NCBI RefSeq assembly: GCF_003947455.1
Contig: NZ_QHJH01000059.1
Span: 1-38,628 of the forward strand
Source: Streptomyces sp. WAC 04229
GTDB lineage: Bacteria; Actinomycetota; Actinomycetes; Streptomycetales; Streptomycetaceae
Length of the DNA stretch: 38,628 nt
Reading direction: 5' to 3'
Shown: one piece after another, positions 25,973-32,477 of the stretch
How the letters are laid out: every line of letters begins with the position of its first letter
Numbering within the stretch: position 1 is the first letter of the stretch
The notes under the pieces: model-generated
Seen by the model: only the letters and a program-made list of their open reading frames with translations
The model's database searches: none
Told to the model about the DNA's origin: nothing
Position numbers and translations under genes: made by a program

Positions 25973-26161
25973 ATGCCGGAATACGAATTTGTCGATGTGT
26001 ACGTGCCGCGCGGGGTCACCCGCAAGGAGACGACACGCCTGCTGACGGAACATGCCGAGTACGGACACTGGGAGTTGTACCGACTGACCCTGTTGCGCGA
26101 CGGCAGCCGCAAGGTGCGGCTGCGGCGGCGGATCATCCGCCAGGTACGCGCCACCTGGTGA
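25973..26161 (+). CDS. Small conserved actinobacterial protein (DUF5703-like)
   Basis: A 62-aa basic protein beginning MPEYEFVDVYVPRGVTRKET, with a helix-rich middle (ETTRLLTEHAEYGHWELY) and an Arg-rich C-terminus (LLRDGSRKVRLRRRIIRQVR). By recall it matches a small protein found at this position in S. coelicolor (SCO1673 region), grouped as DUF5703; function unknown. Codon use has the strong third-position GC of the neighbours, apart from an AT-richer first few codons, which is common in leaderless Streptomyces genes. There is no SD. It is followed by a hairpin and the converging chpC gene. Confidence 0.85.
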   Translation: MPEYEFVDVYVPRGVTRKETTRLLTEHAEYGHWELYRLTLLRDGSRKVRLRRRIIRQVRATW

Positions 26162-26169
26162 GCCGCAGA

Positions 26170-26193
26170 CGGGCCCCGCCGACGCGGGGCCCG
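26170..26193. terminator. Terminator between the small protein gene and chpC
   Basis: Perfect 10-bp stem CGGGCCCCGC / GCGGGGCCCG with a CGAC loop between two converging genes. Confidence 0.85.
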
Positions 26194-26216
26194 CTCCGCG
26201 TACCGCACCGCCCGGG

Positions 26217-27035
26217 TCAGGCCGAGGCGCGCGCCTTGCGGTAGAGCACCGTGCCCGCGAGCAGCGCTCCCGCGCCCACCGGCAGGGTGAGGCCCAGCGG
26301 CAGGCCGCTGCCGGTCTCGGCGAGGCGGGCGTCGCCGTGCGGCTGGGCGGCGTTCCGGGTACCGGAACCGTCCTCGTCCGGGGAGCCGCCCGGGGTCCCG
26401 CCGTCCGGACCGTCGGGGCCGTCCGAGCCCGGCGGGGTGTCCGGGTTCTCGGGGTTGCCCGGGTCACCGGGGTTGCCCGGGTCACCGGGATCGCCGGGAT
26501 CGCCCGGGTTACCCGGGTCACCAGGGTTGCCCGGGTCACCGGGGTCGCCCGGGGGCGTCTTGTGGCCGCCGCCCCCGTTGCCGCAGTCGTTGCCGGTGGC
26601 CGGGTTGAGGACACCGACGACGTCGACGCTGTTGCCGCACACGTTCACCGGAACGTGCACCGGCACCTCGACGTGGTTGCCGGACGCGACGCCCGGCGAT
26701 TTCTTGGCGTGACCGCCGGCGTGCGAGCCCCCGCGCGAGCCGTCCCGGTCGCGGGAGTCGCCGTATCCGCCCGAGCCCCCGGAGGCGCCGCCGCCCCGGT
26801 TGGCGCACGAGTTGCCCATCGCCGGATTGAGGACGCCGACGACGTCGACCGTGTTGCCGCACACGTTGACCGGAATGTGCACCGGTACCTGCACGGTGTT
26901 GCCGGACAGTACGCCGGGCGAACCCGAACTCGAGCCGTGCGCCCCCGAGTCGGCGTGGGCGGCGCCGCCCGCGGCGGCGATCACACCGGTGGCCGCCGCC
27001 ATCGTCATCAGGCCCTTGCGGGTGACCTGTCGCAT
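26217..27035 (-). CDS. chpC: Long chaplin with sortase signal (ChpC-type)
   Basis: Secreted, wall-anchored chaplin, 272 aa, that helps make aerial hyphae hydrophobic. A signal peptide (~1-28, cut near AHA-DS) is followed by chaplin domain 1 (~39-78, C59 and C77), a Gly/Ser-rich linker and chaplin domain 2 (~112-152, C133 and C151). A collagen-like region of GDP/GNP triplets (~161-197) follows. The C-terminus has the sorting signal L238-A-E-T-G242, a hydrophobic helix and a basic tail (YRKARASA). Two chaplin domains plus LAxTG define the long chaplins ChpA-C, and the position next to chpH points to ChpC. ATG 27035 has AGGGA about 8 bases upstream. Confidence 0.95.
   Translation of the reverse strand: MRQVTRKGLMTMAAATGVIAAAGGAAHADSGAHGSSSGSPGVLSGNTVQVPVHIPVNVCGNTVDVVGVLNPAMGNSCANRGGGASGGSGGYGDSRDRDGSRGGSHAGGHAKKSPGVASGNHVEVPVHVPVNVCGNSVDVVGVLNPATGNDCGNGGGGHKTPPGDPGDPGNPGDPGNPGDPGDPGDPGNPGDPGNPENPDTPPGSDGPDGPDGGTPGGSPDEDGSGTRNAAQPHGDARLAETGSGLPLGLTLPVGAGALLAGTVLYRKARASA
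26450..26554 (-). repeat. In-frame GDPGNP collagen-like repeats within chpC
   Basis: Tandem 9-bp units coding Gly-Asp-Pro and Gly-Asn-Pro triplets, about 12 copies (protein residues ~161-197). The DNA is visibly periodic (GGGTTGCCCGGGTCACC and variants on the plus strand), so copy number is likely to vary between strains. Confidence 0.85.
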
Positions 27036-27075
27036 TTCCTGGATCCCTGCCTTGCCCTAGTCCCGTGGTACGGAG

Positions 27076-27096
27076 AACGCCGGGAAATCCGGCGTT
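27076..27096. promoter_or_regulatory. Inverted repeat in the chpC upstream region
   Basis: AACGCCGG-GAAAT-CCGGCGTT, a perfect 8-bp inverted repeat 41 bp upstream of the chpC start. It could be an operator or a leader hairpin; the sequence cannot decide. Confidence 0.45.
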
Positions 27097-27130
27097 GCCA
27101 TCGCTCCCCCGCCTCGAAGGCCGATCAGAA

Positions 27131-27177
27131 GTCCGTCGGCCCCGGAGCGCATGGCGCGCGCTCCGGGGCCGGCGGAC
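27131..27177 (-). terminator. Terminator after chpH
   Basis: 14-bp perfect stem CGGCCCCGGAGCGC / GCGCTCCGGGGCCG (27137-27171) with a 7-nt loop, extended by GTCCG / CGGAC. It lies between chpH and chpC on the minus strand. Confidence 0.85.
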
Positions 27178-27205
27178 TCAGACCCTCATGGGGCGAGGCA
27201 CAACG

Positions 27206-27439
27206 TCACTTGTTGACGCAGGCGTTGCCGAAGGCGGGGTTCAGCAGACCGATCACGGAAACCGTGTTGCCGCAGACGTTCACCGGGACGTGCACGGGAA
27301 CCTGGACGACGTTGCCGGAAAGGACACCGGGCGAGTGCACGGCGGCACCCTGCGCACCGGAGTCGGCGACGGCCATGCCCGCGCCCGCGAGAACCAGACC
27401 ACCGGTGGCTGCCGCGGCGGCGACGACCTTCTTGAGCAT
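27206..27439 (-). CDS. chpH: Short chaplin ChpH
   Basis: Secreted amyloid-forming chaplin, 77 aa, that coats aerial hyphae and lowers water surface tension. The signal peptide runs 1-25 (cut near AVA-DSG); the mature chaplin domain carries C56 and C74, the disulphide pair, within PVHVPVNVCGNTVSVIGLLN. Length and sequence match S. coelicolor ChpH as I recall it. ATG 27439 has AGGAGG about 5 bases upstream. A sigma-BldN-like promoter and an imperfect palindrome lie in the leader. It is followed by a strong terminator and then chpC on the same strand. Confidence 0.97.
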   Translation of the reverse strand: MLKKVVAAAAATGGLVLAGAGMAVADSGAQGAAVHSPGVLSGNVVQVPVHVPVNVCGNTVSVIGLLNPAFGNACVNK

Positions 27440-27460
27440 TGTTCCTCCTAGTTGGAAAAC

Positions 27461-27482
27461 GCGATCCCAGCTTGCTGATCGC
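27461..27482. promoter_or_regulatory. Imperfect palindrome in the chpH leader
   Basis: GCGATC-C-CAGC-TT-GCTGATCGC on the plus strand: 10-bp arms with a single bulged C. It would form a hairpin at the extreme 5' end of a chpH transcript starting near 27483, or act as an operator at the start site. Confidence 0.45.
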
Positions 27483-27489
27483 ATCACCT

Positions 27490-27517
27490 GTAACGAGGAG
27501 GAAGTAATGAGGCTACG
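27490..27517 (-). promoter_or_regulatory. Candidate sigma-BldN promoter of chpH
   Basis: On the minus strand, CGTAGC (27517-27512) and CGTTAC (27495-27490) are separated by 16 bp. This resembles the CGTAAC-N16-CGTTGA recalled for the sigma-BldN-dependent bldM promoter. Chaplin genes are known members of the BldN regulon; the precise element is inferred. Confidence 0.5.
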
Positions 27518-27549
27518 AGCTTATGAGCGCATTCACTCGTCCCGGTCGA

Positions 27550-27567
27550 CGTCCGCACGCGCGGACG
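27550..27567 (-). terminator. Short hairpin after the M20 peptidase gene
   Basis: CGTCCGC-ACGC-GCGGACG, a 7-bp stem with a 4-nt loop, 43 bp downstream of the peptidase stop. A possible terminator insulating chpH. Confidence 0.45.
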
Positions 27568-27610
27568 AATACCGGCGCGTGCGGAGCCCGTTGACCCGAG
27601 AGGGCGCGGT

Positions 27611-28936
27611 TCAGGAGGCGTCGATGAAGCGGTCGAGCACCCGTACGCCGAACTGGAGTCCCTCCACCGGCACCCGCTCGTCCACCCCGTGGAACATGCC
27701 CGCGAAGTCCAGCTCCGGCGGCAGCTTGAGCGGCGCGAAACCGAACCCCCGGATGCCCAGGTCGTCGAAGGACTTCGCGTCCGTGCCGCCGGAGAGCATG
27801 TAGGGGATCGCCTTCGCGGCCGGGTCCTCGGCCACCAGCGCGGACTGCATCGCCTCGACGAGCGCTCCGTCGAAGGTCGTCTCGACGGCCTTGTCGGCGT
27901 GCACGTCCTCGCGCAGCACCTTCGGTCCGAGGATCCGGTCGAGGTCGGCGAGGAACTCCTCCTCGTGCCCGGGCAGGAACCGCCCGTCGACGTGCGCGGT
28001 GGCCGCGCCCGGAATGACGTTGACCTTGTAGCCGGCCCCCAGCTGCGTGGGGTTGGCGGTGTTGCGCAGGGTCGCGCCGATGAGCTTGGCGATGCCGCCG
28101 AGCCTGGCGAGCGTGGCCTCCATGTCGTCCGCGTCGAGTTCGATGCCCATCGCGTCGCCCAGTTCGTCGAGGAACGCCCGGGTCGTCTTGGTCACGCGGA
28201 TCGGGAACTGGTGCCGGCCGAGGCGCGCAACGGCCTCCGACAGCTCGGTGATCGCGTTGTCGCGGTGGATCATCGACCCGTGCCCGGCGGTACCGGCCAC
28301 GGTCAGCTTCATCCAGTGCATGCCCTTCTCGGCCGTCTGGATCAGGTAGAGGCGGCGCTGCTCGCTCACTGTGAAGGAGAAGCCGCCCACCTCGCTGATC
28401 GCCTCGGTGACGCCCTCGAAGAGGTCGGGGTGGTTGTCGACCAGGTGCCGGGCGCCGTAGGTGCCGCCGGCCTCCTCGTCGGCGAGGAAGGCCAGCACGA
28501 TGTCGCGCGGCGGCTTGCGTCCGCTGCGCAGCCGGTCGCGGACGACCGCGAGGGTCATCGCGTCCATGTCCTTCATGTCGACGGCACCGCGGCCCCACAC
28601 GCAGCCGTCGGCGACCTCGCCGGAGAAGGGGTGGTGGGTCCAGTCGTCCGCGTTGGCCGGAACGACGTCGGTGTGCCCGTGGATGAGCAGAGCGGGCCGG
28701 GACGGGTCCTCGCCCTCGATCCGGGCCACCGTGGAGGCTCGTCCGGGGTGGGATTCGAAGATCCGCGGTTCGAGCCCCACCTCCGCGAGCTTCTCCGCGA
28801 CGTACTCGGCGGCCTTGCGCTCGCCCGGCCCCGAGTGGTCGCCGTAGTTGCTGGTGTCGATCCGGATCAGCTCGCGGCAGAGGTCGACGACCTCGTCCTC
28901 GCCGGTGACGCTCCTGGCCGTGCCCGAGTCGCTCAC
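27611..28936 (-). CDS. M20-family metallopeptidase (dipeptidase/deacylase-like)
   Basis: Zinc-dependent amidohydrolase of the ArgE/DapE/CPG2 family, 441 aa. Metal-binding and catalytic residues are visible: H88 and D90 (LLIHGHTDVVPA), D120 (WGRGAVDMKDM), E154-E155 (FLADEEAGG) and a C-terminal His (AGMFHGVDERV). A central lid domain covers ~195-310. GTG 28936 follows GGGAGGA by 6 bases; the longer opening to 29017 has no SD and includes a small TGCTGGTGGGTC duplication. The substrate is probably a peptide or N-acyl amino acid and cannot be fixed from the sequence. Located just upstream of chpH on the same strand. Confidence 0.94.
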   Translation of the reverse strand: MSDSGTARSVTGEDEVVDLCRELIRIDTSNYGDHSGPGERKAAEYVAEKLAEVGLEPRIFESHPGRASTVARIEGEDPSRPALLIHGHTDVVPANADDWTHHPFSGEVADGCVWGRGAVDMKDMDAMTLAVVRDRLRSGRKPPRDIVLAFLADEEAGGTYGARHLVDNHPDLFEGVTEAISEVGGFSFTVSEQRRLYLIQTAEKGMHWMKLTVAGTAGHGSMIHRDNAITELSEAVARLGRHQFPIRVTKTTRAFLDELGDAMGIELDADDMEATLARLGGIAKLIGATLRNTANPTQLGAGYKVNVIPGAATAHVDGRFLPGHEEEFLADLDRILGPKVLREDVHADKAVETTFDGALVEAMQSALVAEDPAAKAIPYMLSGGTDAKSFDDLGIRGFGFAPLKLPPELDFAGMFHGVDERVPVEGLQFGVRVLDRFIDAS

Positions 28937-29100
28937 GTGGTTCCTCCCGCTGTCGCTGCTGGTGGGTCCCTGCTGGTGGGTCGCTCTCATCCTCTCTCTC
29001 CGGACGCCCGTGCCCAAGAAGGGGGGTGATCGGCCACCCCGGAAAGCCTGGTAATGTTTACGTCGTCGCCGCGGGCAACGCCCCGCGCGGCAGACACCTT

Positions 29101-29188
29101 GTCCGGGTGGCGGAATGGCAGACGCGCTAGCTTGAGGTGCTAGTGCCCTTTATCGGGCGTGGGGGTTCAAGTCCCCCCTCGGACACCA
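29101..29188 (+). tRNA. tRNA-Leu (anticodon GAG), CCA encoded
   Basis: Class II tRNA: the acceptor stem GTCCGGG pairs with CTCGGAC, and the discriminator A is followed by an encoded CCA. The anticodon arm is CTAGC-TTGAGGT-GCTAG with GAG at 29134-29136. The long variable arm (GCCC-TTTAT-CGGGC) is typical of tRNA-Leu, and the T arm has GGGGG-TTCAAGT-CCCCC. Confidence 0.97.
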
Positions 29189-29192
29189 GCTG

Positions 29193-29224
29193 AAACCCCT
29201 GCTGAGCAGGGGTTTTCTGCTTTT
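29193..29224 (+). terminator. Intrinsic terminator of tRNA-Leu
   Basis: AAACCCCTGC-TGA-GCAGGGGTTT stem-loop (29193-29215) followed by TCTGCTTTT, a rare T-rich intrinsic terminator for this genome, directly downstream of the tRNA. Confidence 0.88.
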
Positions 29225-29228
29225 CCTC

Positions 29229-29234
29229 TACAGT
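29229..29234 (+). promoter_or_regulatory. -10 element for the leaderless SEC-C protein gene
   Basis: TACAGT ends 7 nt before ATG 29242, with no SD between, as expected for a leaderless transcript. The -35 region would fall on the tRNA terminator stem. Confidence 0.5.
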
Positions 29235-29241
29235 GGTCGCC

Positions 29242-29613
29242 ATGACCACCCCTTCCTGCCCCTGCGGGCGGTCCGAGGCGTACGAGAAGTGCTGCGGGCG
29301 TTTCCATGCCGGGGCCGCCGCCCCGACCGCCGAGGCCCTGATGCGCTCGCGCTACAGCGCCTTCGTGAAGGGCGACGCCGGGTACCTGCTGCGGACCTGG
29401 CACCCGAGGACCCGGCCCGCGCGCCTGGACCTGGGCCCGGGGACGCGGTGGACCGGCCTGGAGATCCTGGACGCGACGGGCGGGTCGGCCTTCCACACCA
29501 CCGGGACGGTCACCTTCCGCGCCTCGCACCGCGGCGGCTCGCTGCACGAGCGGAGCCGCTTCGAGCGGGTGGACGGGGCATGGGTGTACGTGGACGGGGA
29601 GTTCCTCGACTGA
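29242..29613 (+). CDS. SEC-C motif / YchJ-family protein (UPF0225)
   Basis: A 123-aa protein with an N-terminal SEC-C zinc motif, C6-x-C8...C17-C18...H22 (CPCGRSEAYEKCCGRFHAG), followed by a YchJ/NTF2-like alpha+beta domain (LMRSRYSAFVKGDAGYLLRTWHP ... GTVTFRASHRGG ... RSRFERVDGAWVYVDGEF). Family members bind zinc and have no settled function. ATG 29242 lacks an SD and sits 7 nt after TACAGT, so it is probably translated from a leaderless message. It abuts the converging gntR gene with a 14-bp gap. Confidence 0.92.
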   Translation: MTTPSCPCGRSEAYEKCCGRFHAGAAAPTAEALMRSRYSAFVKGDAGYLLRTWHPRTRPARLDLGPGTRWTGLEILDATGGSAFHTTGTVTFRASHRGGSLHERSRFERVDGAWVYVDGEFLD

Positions 29614-29627
29614 CGCCCGTCCGGCAC

Positions 29628-30329
29628 TCAGGGTGCCAGGATGTCCAGTTCCTGCAGCGCGCCGACGGTGATCTCCCGGGTCAGCCGCTCGGCGCGCTCG
29701 GCGTCCCGGGCCCGTACCGCCTCGGCGACCTGGACGTGCAGGGTGACGGCGGCCGGGTCGGGGTCCTCGAACATCACGTCGTGATGGGTGCGGCCGGCCA
29801 GGACCTCGGCGACGACGCCGCCGAGGCGGGCGAACATCTCGTTGCCCGAGGCGGTGAGGATGACGCGGTGGAAAGCCACGTCGTGGAAGAGGTACTCCTC
29901 CAGCCGGTGCCCGCGCGAGTTGGCGACCATGCCGAGCGCGCACTCGGTCAGCTCGGCGCACTGCTCCGGCGTGGCGAGCCGTGCCGTCAGGCCCGCCGCG
30001 ACCGGCTCGACCGCCGACCTCAGCACGGTCAGTGAGCGCAGCTGCCGGGGGCGTTCGGCACCGGCCAGGCGCCAGCGGATGACCTGCGGGTCGTAGACGT
30101 TCCACTCGCACTCGGGCAGGACGGTGACGCCCACGCGGCGGCGCGACTCGACCAGGTGCATGGACTCCAGGACCCGGACGGCCTCGCGCATCACGGAGCG
30201 CGACACCTCGAAGCGCTGCGCGAGTTCGTCCGTGCGCAAAACGCTGCCCGCGGGGTATTCGCCCGCTGTGATCGCGGGACCGAGGGTGTCCAGTACGCGG
30301 CCGTGCAGCCCCCGGCCCGGTGTGCTCAT
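29628..30329 (-). CDS. gntR: GntR/FadR-family regulator of gluconate genes
   Basis: DNA-binding repressor, 233 aa. The N-terminal winged helix (~8-70) contains LRTDELAQRFEVSRSVMREAVRVLESMHLV. The C-terminal FCD effector domain (~95-225) has D150 and H154 of the usual metal/ligand site (EYLFHDVAFHRVI) and more His downstream (RTHHDV). It is divergent from gntK-gntP-idnO-idnD, which it most likely represses until gluconate or a phosphorylated relative binds. ATG 30329 has no SD; TACGCT (30341-30336) ends 6 nt upstream, so the message may be leaderless. Confidence 0.93.
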   Translation of the reverse strand: MSTPGRGLHGRVLDTLGPAITAGEYPAGSVLRTDELAQRFEVSRSVMREAVRVLESMHLVESRRRVGVTVLPECEWNVYDPQVIRWRLAGAERPRQLRSLTVLRSAVEPVAAGLTARLATPEQCAELTECALGMVANSRGHRLEEYLFHDVAFHRVILTASGNEMFARLGGVVAEVLAGRTHHDVMFEDPDPAAVTLHVQVAEAVRARDAERAERLTREITVGALQELDILAP

Positions 30330-30335
30330 GCACTC

Positions 30336-30341
30336 AGCGTA
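30336..30341 (-). promoter_or_regulatory. -10 element of gntR (leaderless type)
   Basis: TACGCT on the minus strand, 6 nt before the gntR ATG. TTGTTC about 15 bp further upstream is a possible weak -35. Confidence 0.4.
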
Positions 30342-30393
30342 CGGGGCGCGTCACGGGAACAAAAAGTCAGACTTATATGTCACAGCCTCTTGA

Positions 30394-30409
30394 ATTAGTC
30401 GTACCTAAT
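30394..30409. promoter_or_regulatory. Candidate GntR operator between gntR and gntK
   Basis: ATTAG-TCGTAC-CTAAT, a 16-bp inverted repeat with a TCGTAC centre, resembling FadR-subfamily GntR sites (T-GTAC-A type). It overlaps the spacer of a possible gntK promoter, TTGAAT (30390-30395) with TTCAGT 18 bp on. Confidence 0.6.
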
Positions 30410-30421
30410 GGGTTTCAGTTA

Positions 30422-30442
30422 CGTCGACATCACGTGTCGACG
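30422..30442. promoter_or_regulatory. Perfect inverted repeat in the gntK leader
   Basis: Arms CGTCGACA and TGTCGACG separated by TCACG, 24 bp before the gntK start. Either a second operator or a leader hairpin. Confidence 0.5.
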
Positions 30443-30466
30443 AAGACAGCAGACAGCGAGAGTGCG

Positions 30467-30994
30467 ATGCAGCGACTGCACACCCCCCATGTCGTCGTGG
30501 TCATGGGCGTAGCGGGCACCGGGAAGACCACCATCGGCCCCCTGCTCGCGGCCCGGCTCGGCGTCCCCTACGCCGAGGGCGACGACTTCCACCCGCCGGC
30601 CAACATCGCCAAGATGACGGCCGGCACCCCCCTGACGGACGAGGACCGCTGGCCGTGGCTGGACGCCATCGGCGACTGGGCCCACGGGCGTGCGGGACTC
30701 GGCGGGGTGGTGAGCAGTTCGGCGCTCAAGCGGTCGTACCGCGACCGGCTGCGGGACGCCGCTCCCGGTGTCGTCTTCGTGCATCTCACGGGCAGCCGTG
30801 AGCTGATCGAGGACCGGATGGCGCACCGGCAGGGCCACTTCATGCCGACGGCCCTGCTCGACTCCCAGTTCGCCACCCTCCAGCCGCTCCAGTCGGACGA
30901 GGCCGGGGTCGCGGTGGACGTCGCCGGTACGCCCGAGGAGATCGCCGAACGCGCGGCGAGCGCCCTGGGCGACCTGCCCGAGCCGGTCCAGTAA
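30467..30994 (+). CDS. gntK: Gluconokinase
   Basis: Phosphorylates D-gluconate to 6-phosphogluconate, the entry to the pentose phosphate pathway. The 175-aa length is normal for GntK. The Walker A motif is VVMGVAGTGKTT (G14-T21), followed by the GntK signature EGDDFHPPANIAKMTAGTPLTDEDRWPWL. The lid region has SSSALKRSYRDRLRD and LLDSQFATLQPL. ATG 30467 is preferred: it gives family length and has GAGAG upstream. An in-frame GTG at 30437 lies within the perfect inverted repeat and has no SD. First gene of the gluconate/idonate operon. Confidence 0.94.
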   Translation: MQRLHTPHVVVVMGVAGTGKTTIGPLLAARLGVPYAEGDDFHPPANIAKMTAGTPLTDEDRWPWLDAIGDWAHGRAGLGGVVSSSALKRSYRDRLRDAAPGVVFVHLTGSRELIEDRMAHRQGHFMPTALLDSQFATLQPLQSDEAGVAVDVAGTPEEIAERAASALGDLPEPVQ

Positions 30995-31040
30995 CCCCCC
31001 GCACCGTCCCCCGAACCCCCATCACCGCAAGGAACCCACC

Positions 31041-32438
31041 GTGACCAGACTCAGCGTCGAGATGCTGGCAGCGGACACCGTCGAGCCGATCACCTCGGCC
31101 GGCCACGCCCAGCTGGGCATCGCCGTGCTCCTCGGCATCGCCGTCATCGTGCTGCTCATCACCAAGTTCAAGCTGCATGCCTTCCTGTCGCTGACCATCG
31201 GGTCACTCGCGCTCGGCGCGTTCGCCGGTGCGCCGCTGGACAAGGTCATCACCAGCTTCACCGCCGGGCTCGGCTCCACCGTCGCGGGCGTGGGCGTGCT
31301 GATCGCCCTCGGCGCGATCCTCGGCAAGATGCTCGCCGACTCCGGTGGCGCCGACCAGATCGTCGACACCATCCTCGCCAGGGCGACGCCTCGTTCGATG
31401 CCGTGGACGATGGTGCTGATCGCCTCGGTCATCGGACTGCCGCTCTTCTTCGAGGTCGGCATCGTGCTGCTGATCCCGGTCGTGCTGATGGTGGCCAAGC
31501 GCGGCAACTACTCGCTGATGCGGATCGGCATCCCGGCCCTCGCCGGTCTCTCCGTGATGCACGGCCTGGTCCCGCCGCACCCCGGCCCGCTGGTCGCGAT
31601 CGACGCGCTCGGCGCCAACCTCGGTGTGACCCTCGCGCTGGGCGTGCTGATCGCCGTCCCGACGGTGATCATCGCCGGTCCGGTGTTCTCGAAGTACGCC
31701 GCCCGCTGGGTGGACGTGCCCGCTCCCGACCGGATGATCCCGACGCGCGCATCCGAGGACCTGGAGAAGCGCCCGGGCTTCGGCGCGACGCTGGCCACGA
31801 TCCTGCTGCCGGTCGTGCTGATGCTGCTCAAGGCGCTCGTCGACATCATCGTCGACGACCCGGAGAACCTGGTGCAGCGCACCTTCGACGTCATCGGCAA
31901 CCCGCTGATCGCCCTGCTGGTCTCCGTGATCGTCGGTATCTTCACGCTGCTGCGGCCCGCCGGCTTCGGCAAGGACCGGCTGTCGGGCCTGGTCGAGAAG
32001 GGCCTGGCGCCCATCGCCGGCATCCTGCTCATCGTCGGCGCGGGCGGCGGCTTCAAGCAGACGCTGATCGACTCCGACGTGGGCCAGATGATCCTGGAGA
32101 TCTCCAAGGACTGGTCGATCCCGGCGCTGCTGCTGGCCTGGCTGATCGCGGTGGCGATCCGGCTGGCGACCGGTTCGGCGACGGTGGCGACGGTCTCGGC
32201 GGCCGGTCTGGTCGCGCCGCTCGCGGCCGACATGTCGACCACGCACGCCGCCCTGCTGGTCCTCGCCATCGGCGCCGGCTCGCTCTTCTTCAGCCACGTC
32301 AACGACGCCGGCTTCTGGCTGGTGAAGGAGTACTTCGGGCTGAGCGTCGGCCAGACCATCAAGACCTGGTCCGCCATGGAGACGATCATCTCGGTGGTCG
32401 CCGGAGCCCTGGTCCTGCTGTTGTCCCTGGCCATCTAG
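31041..32438 (+). CDS. gntP: Gluconate permease, GntP family
   Basis: Membrane symporter for gluconate (possibly also idonate), 465 aa, with about 12-14 hydrophobic segments. GntP-family features include a ML-rich first helix pair, GALLGKM-like ALGAILGKMLADSGGADQI, IGLPLFFEVGIVLL and VPPHPGPLVAIDALGANLGVTL, and the C-terminal AGSLFFSHVNDAGFWLVKEY. GTG 31041 has AAGGAA 6 bases upstream. It lies 46 bp after gntK and 39 bp before the SDR gene in one operon. Confidence 0.96.
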   Translation: MTRLSVEMLAADTVEPITSAGHAQLGIAVLLGIAVIVLLITKFKLHAFLSLTIGSLALGAFAGAPLDKVITSFTAGLGSTVAGVGVLIALGAILGKMLADSGGADQIVDTILARATPRSMPWTMVLIASVIGLPLFFEVGIVLLIPVVLMVAKRGNYSLMRIGIPALAGLSVMHGLVPPHPGPLVAIDALGANLGVTLALGVLIAVPTVIIAGPVFSKYAARWVDVPAPDRMIPTRASEDLEKRPGFGATLATILLPVVLMLLKALVDIIVDDPENLVQRTFDVIGNPLIALLVSVIVGIFTLLRPAGFGKDRLSGLVEKGLAPIAGILLIVGAGGGFKQTLIDSDVGQMILEISKDWSIPALLLAWLIAVAIRLATGSATVATVSAAGLVAPLAADMSTTHAALLVLAIGAGSLFFSHVNDAGFWLVKEYFGLSVGQTIKTWSAMETIISVVAGALVLLLSLAI

Positions 32439-32477
32439 GCGCACACGACACCGGCAGGTCGGAAGCAGGAGTACGAG

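Noticed and set aside
26450..26560. Tandem repeats as a CRISPR array
   Set aside because: The repeats are 9-bp in-frame Gly-X-Pro codons within chpC, without unique spacers.
29101..29188. tRNA-Leu as an integration site of a mobile element
   Set aside because: No integrase, no direct repeat of the tRNA 3' end and no foreign-looking genes lie nearby; both flanks are core genes.
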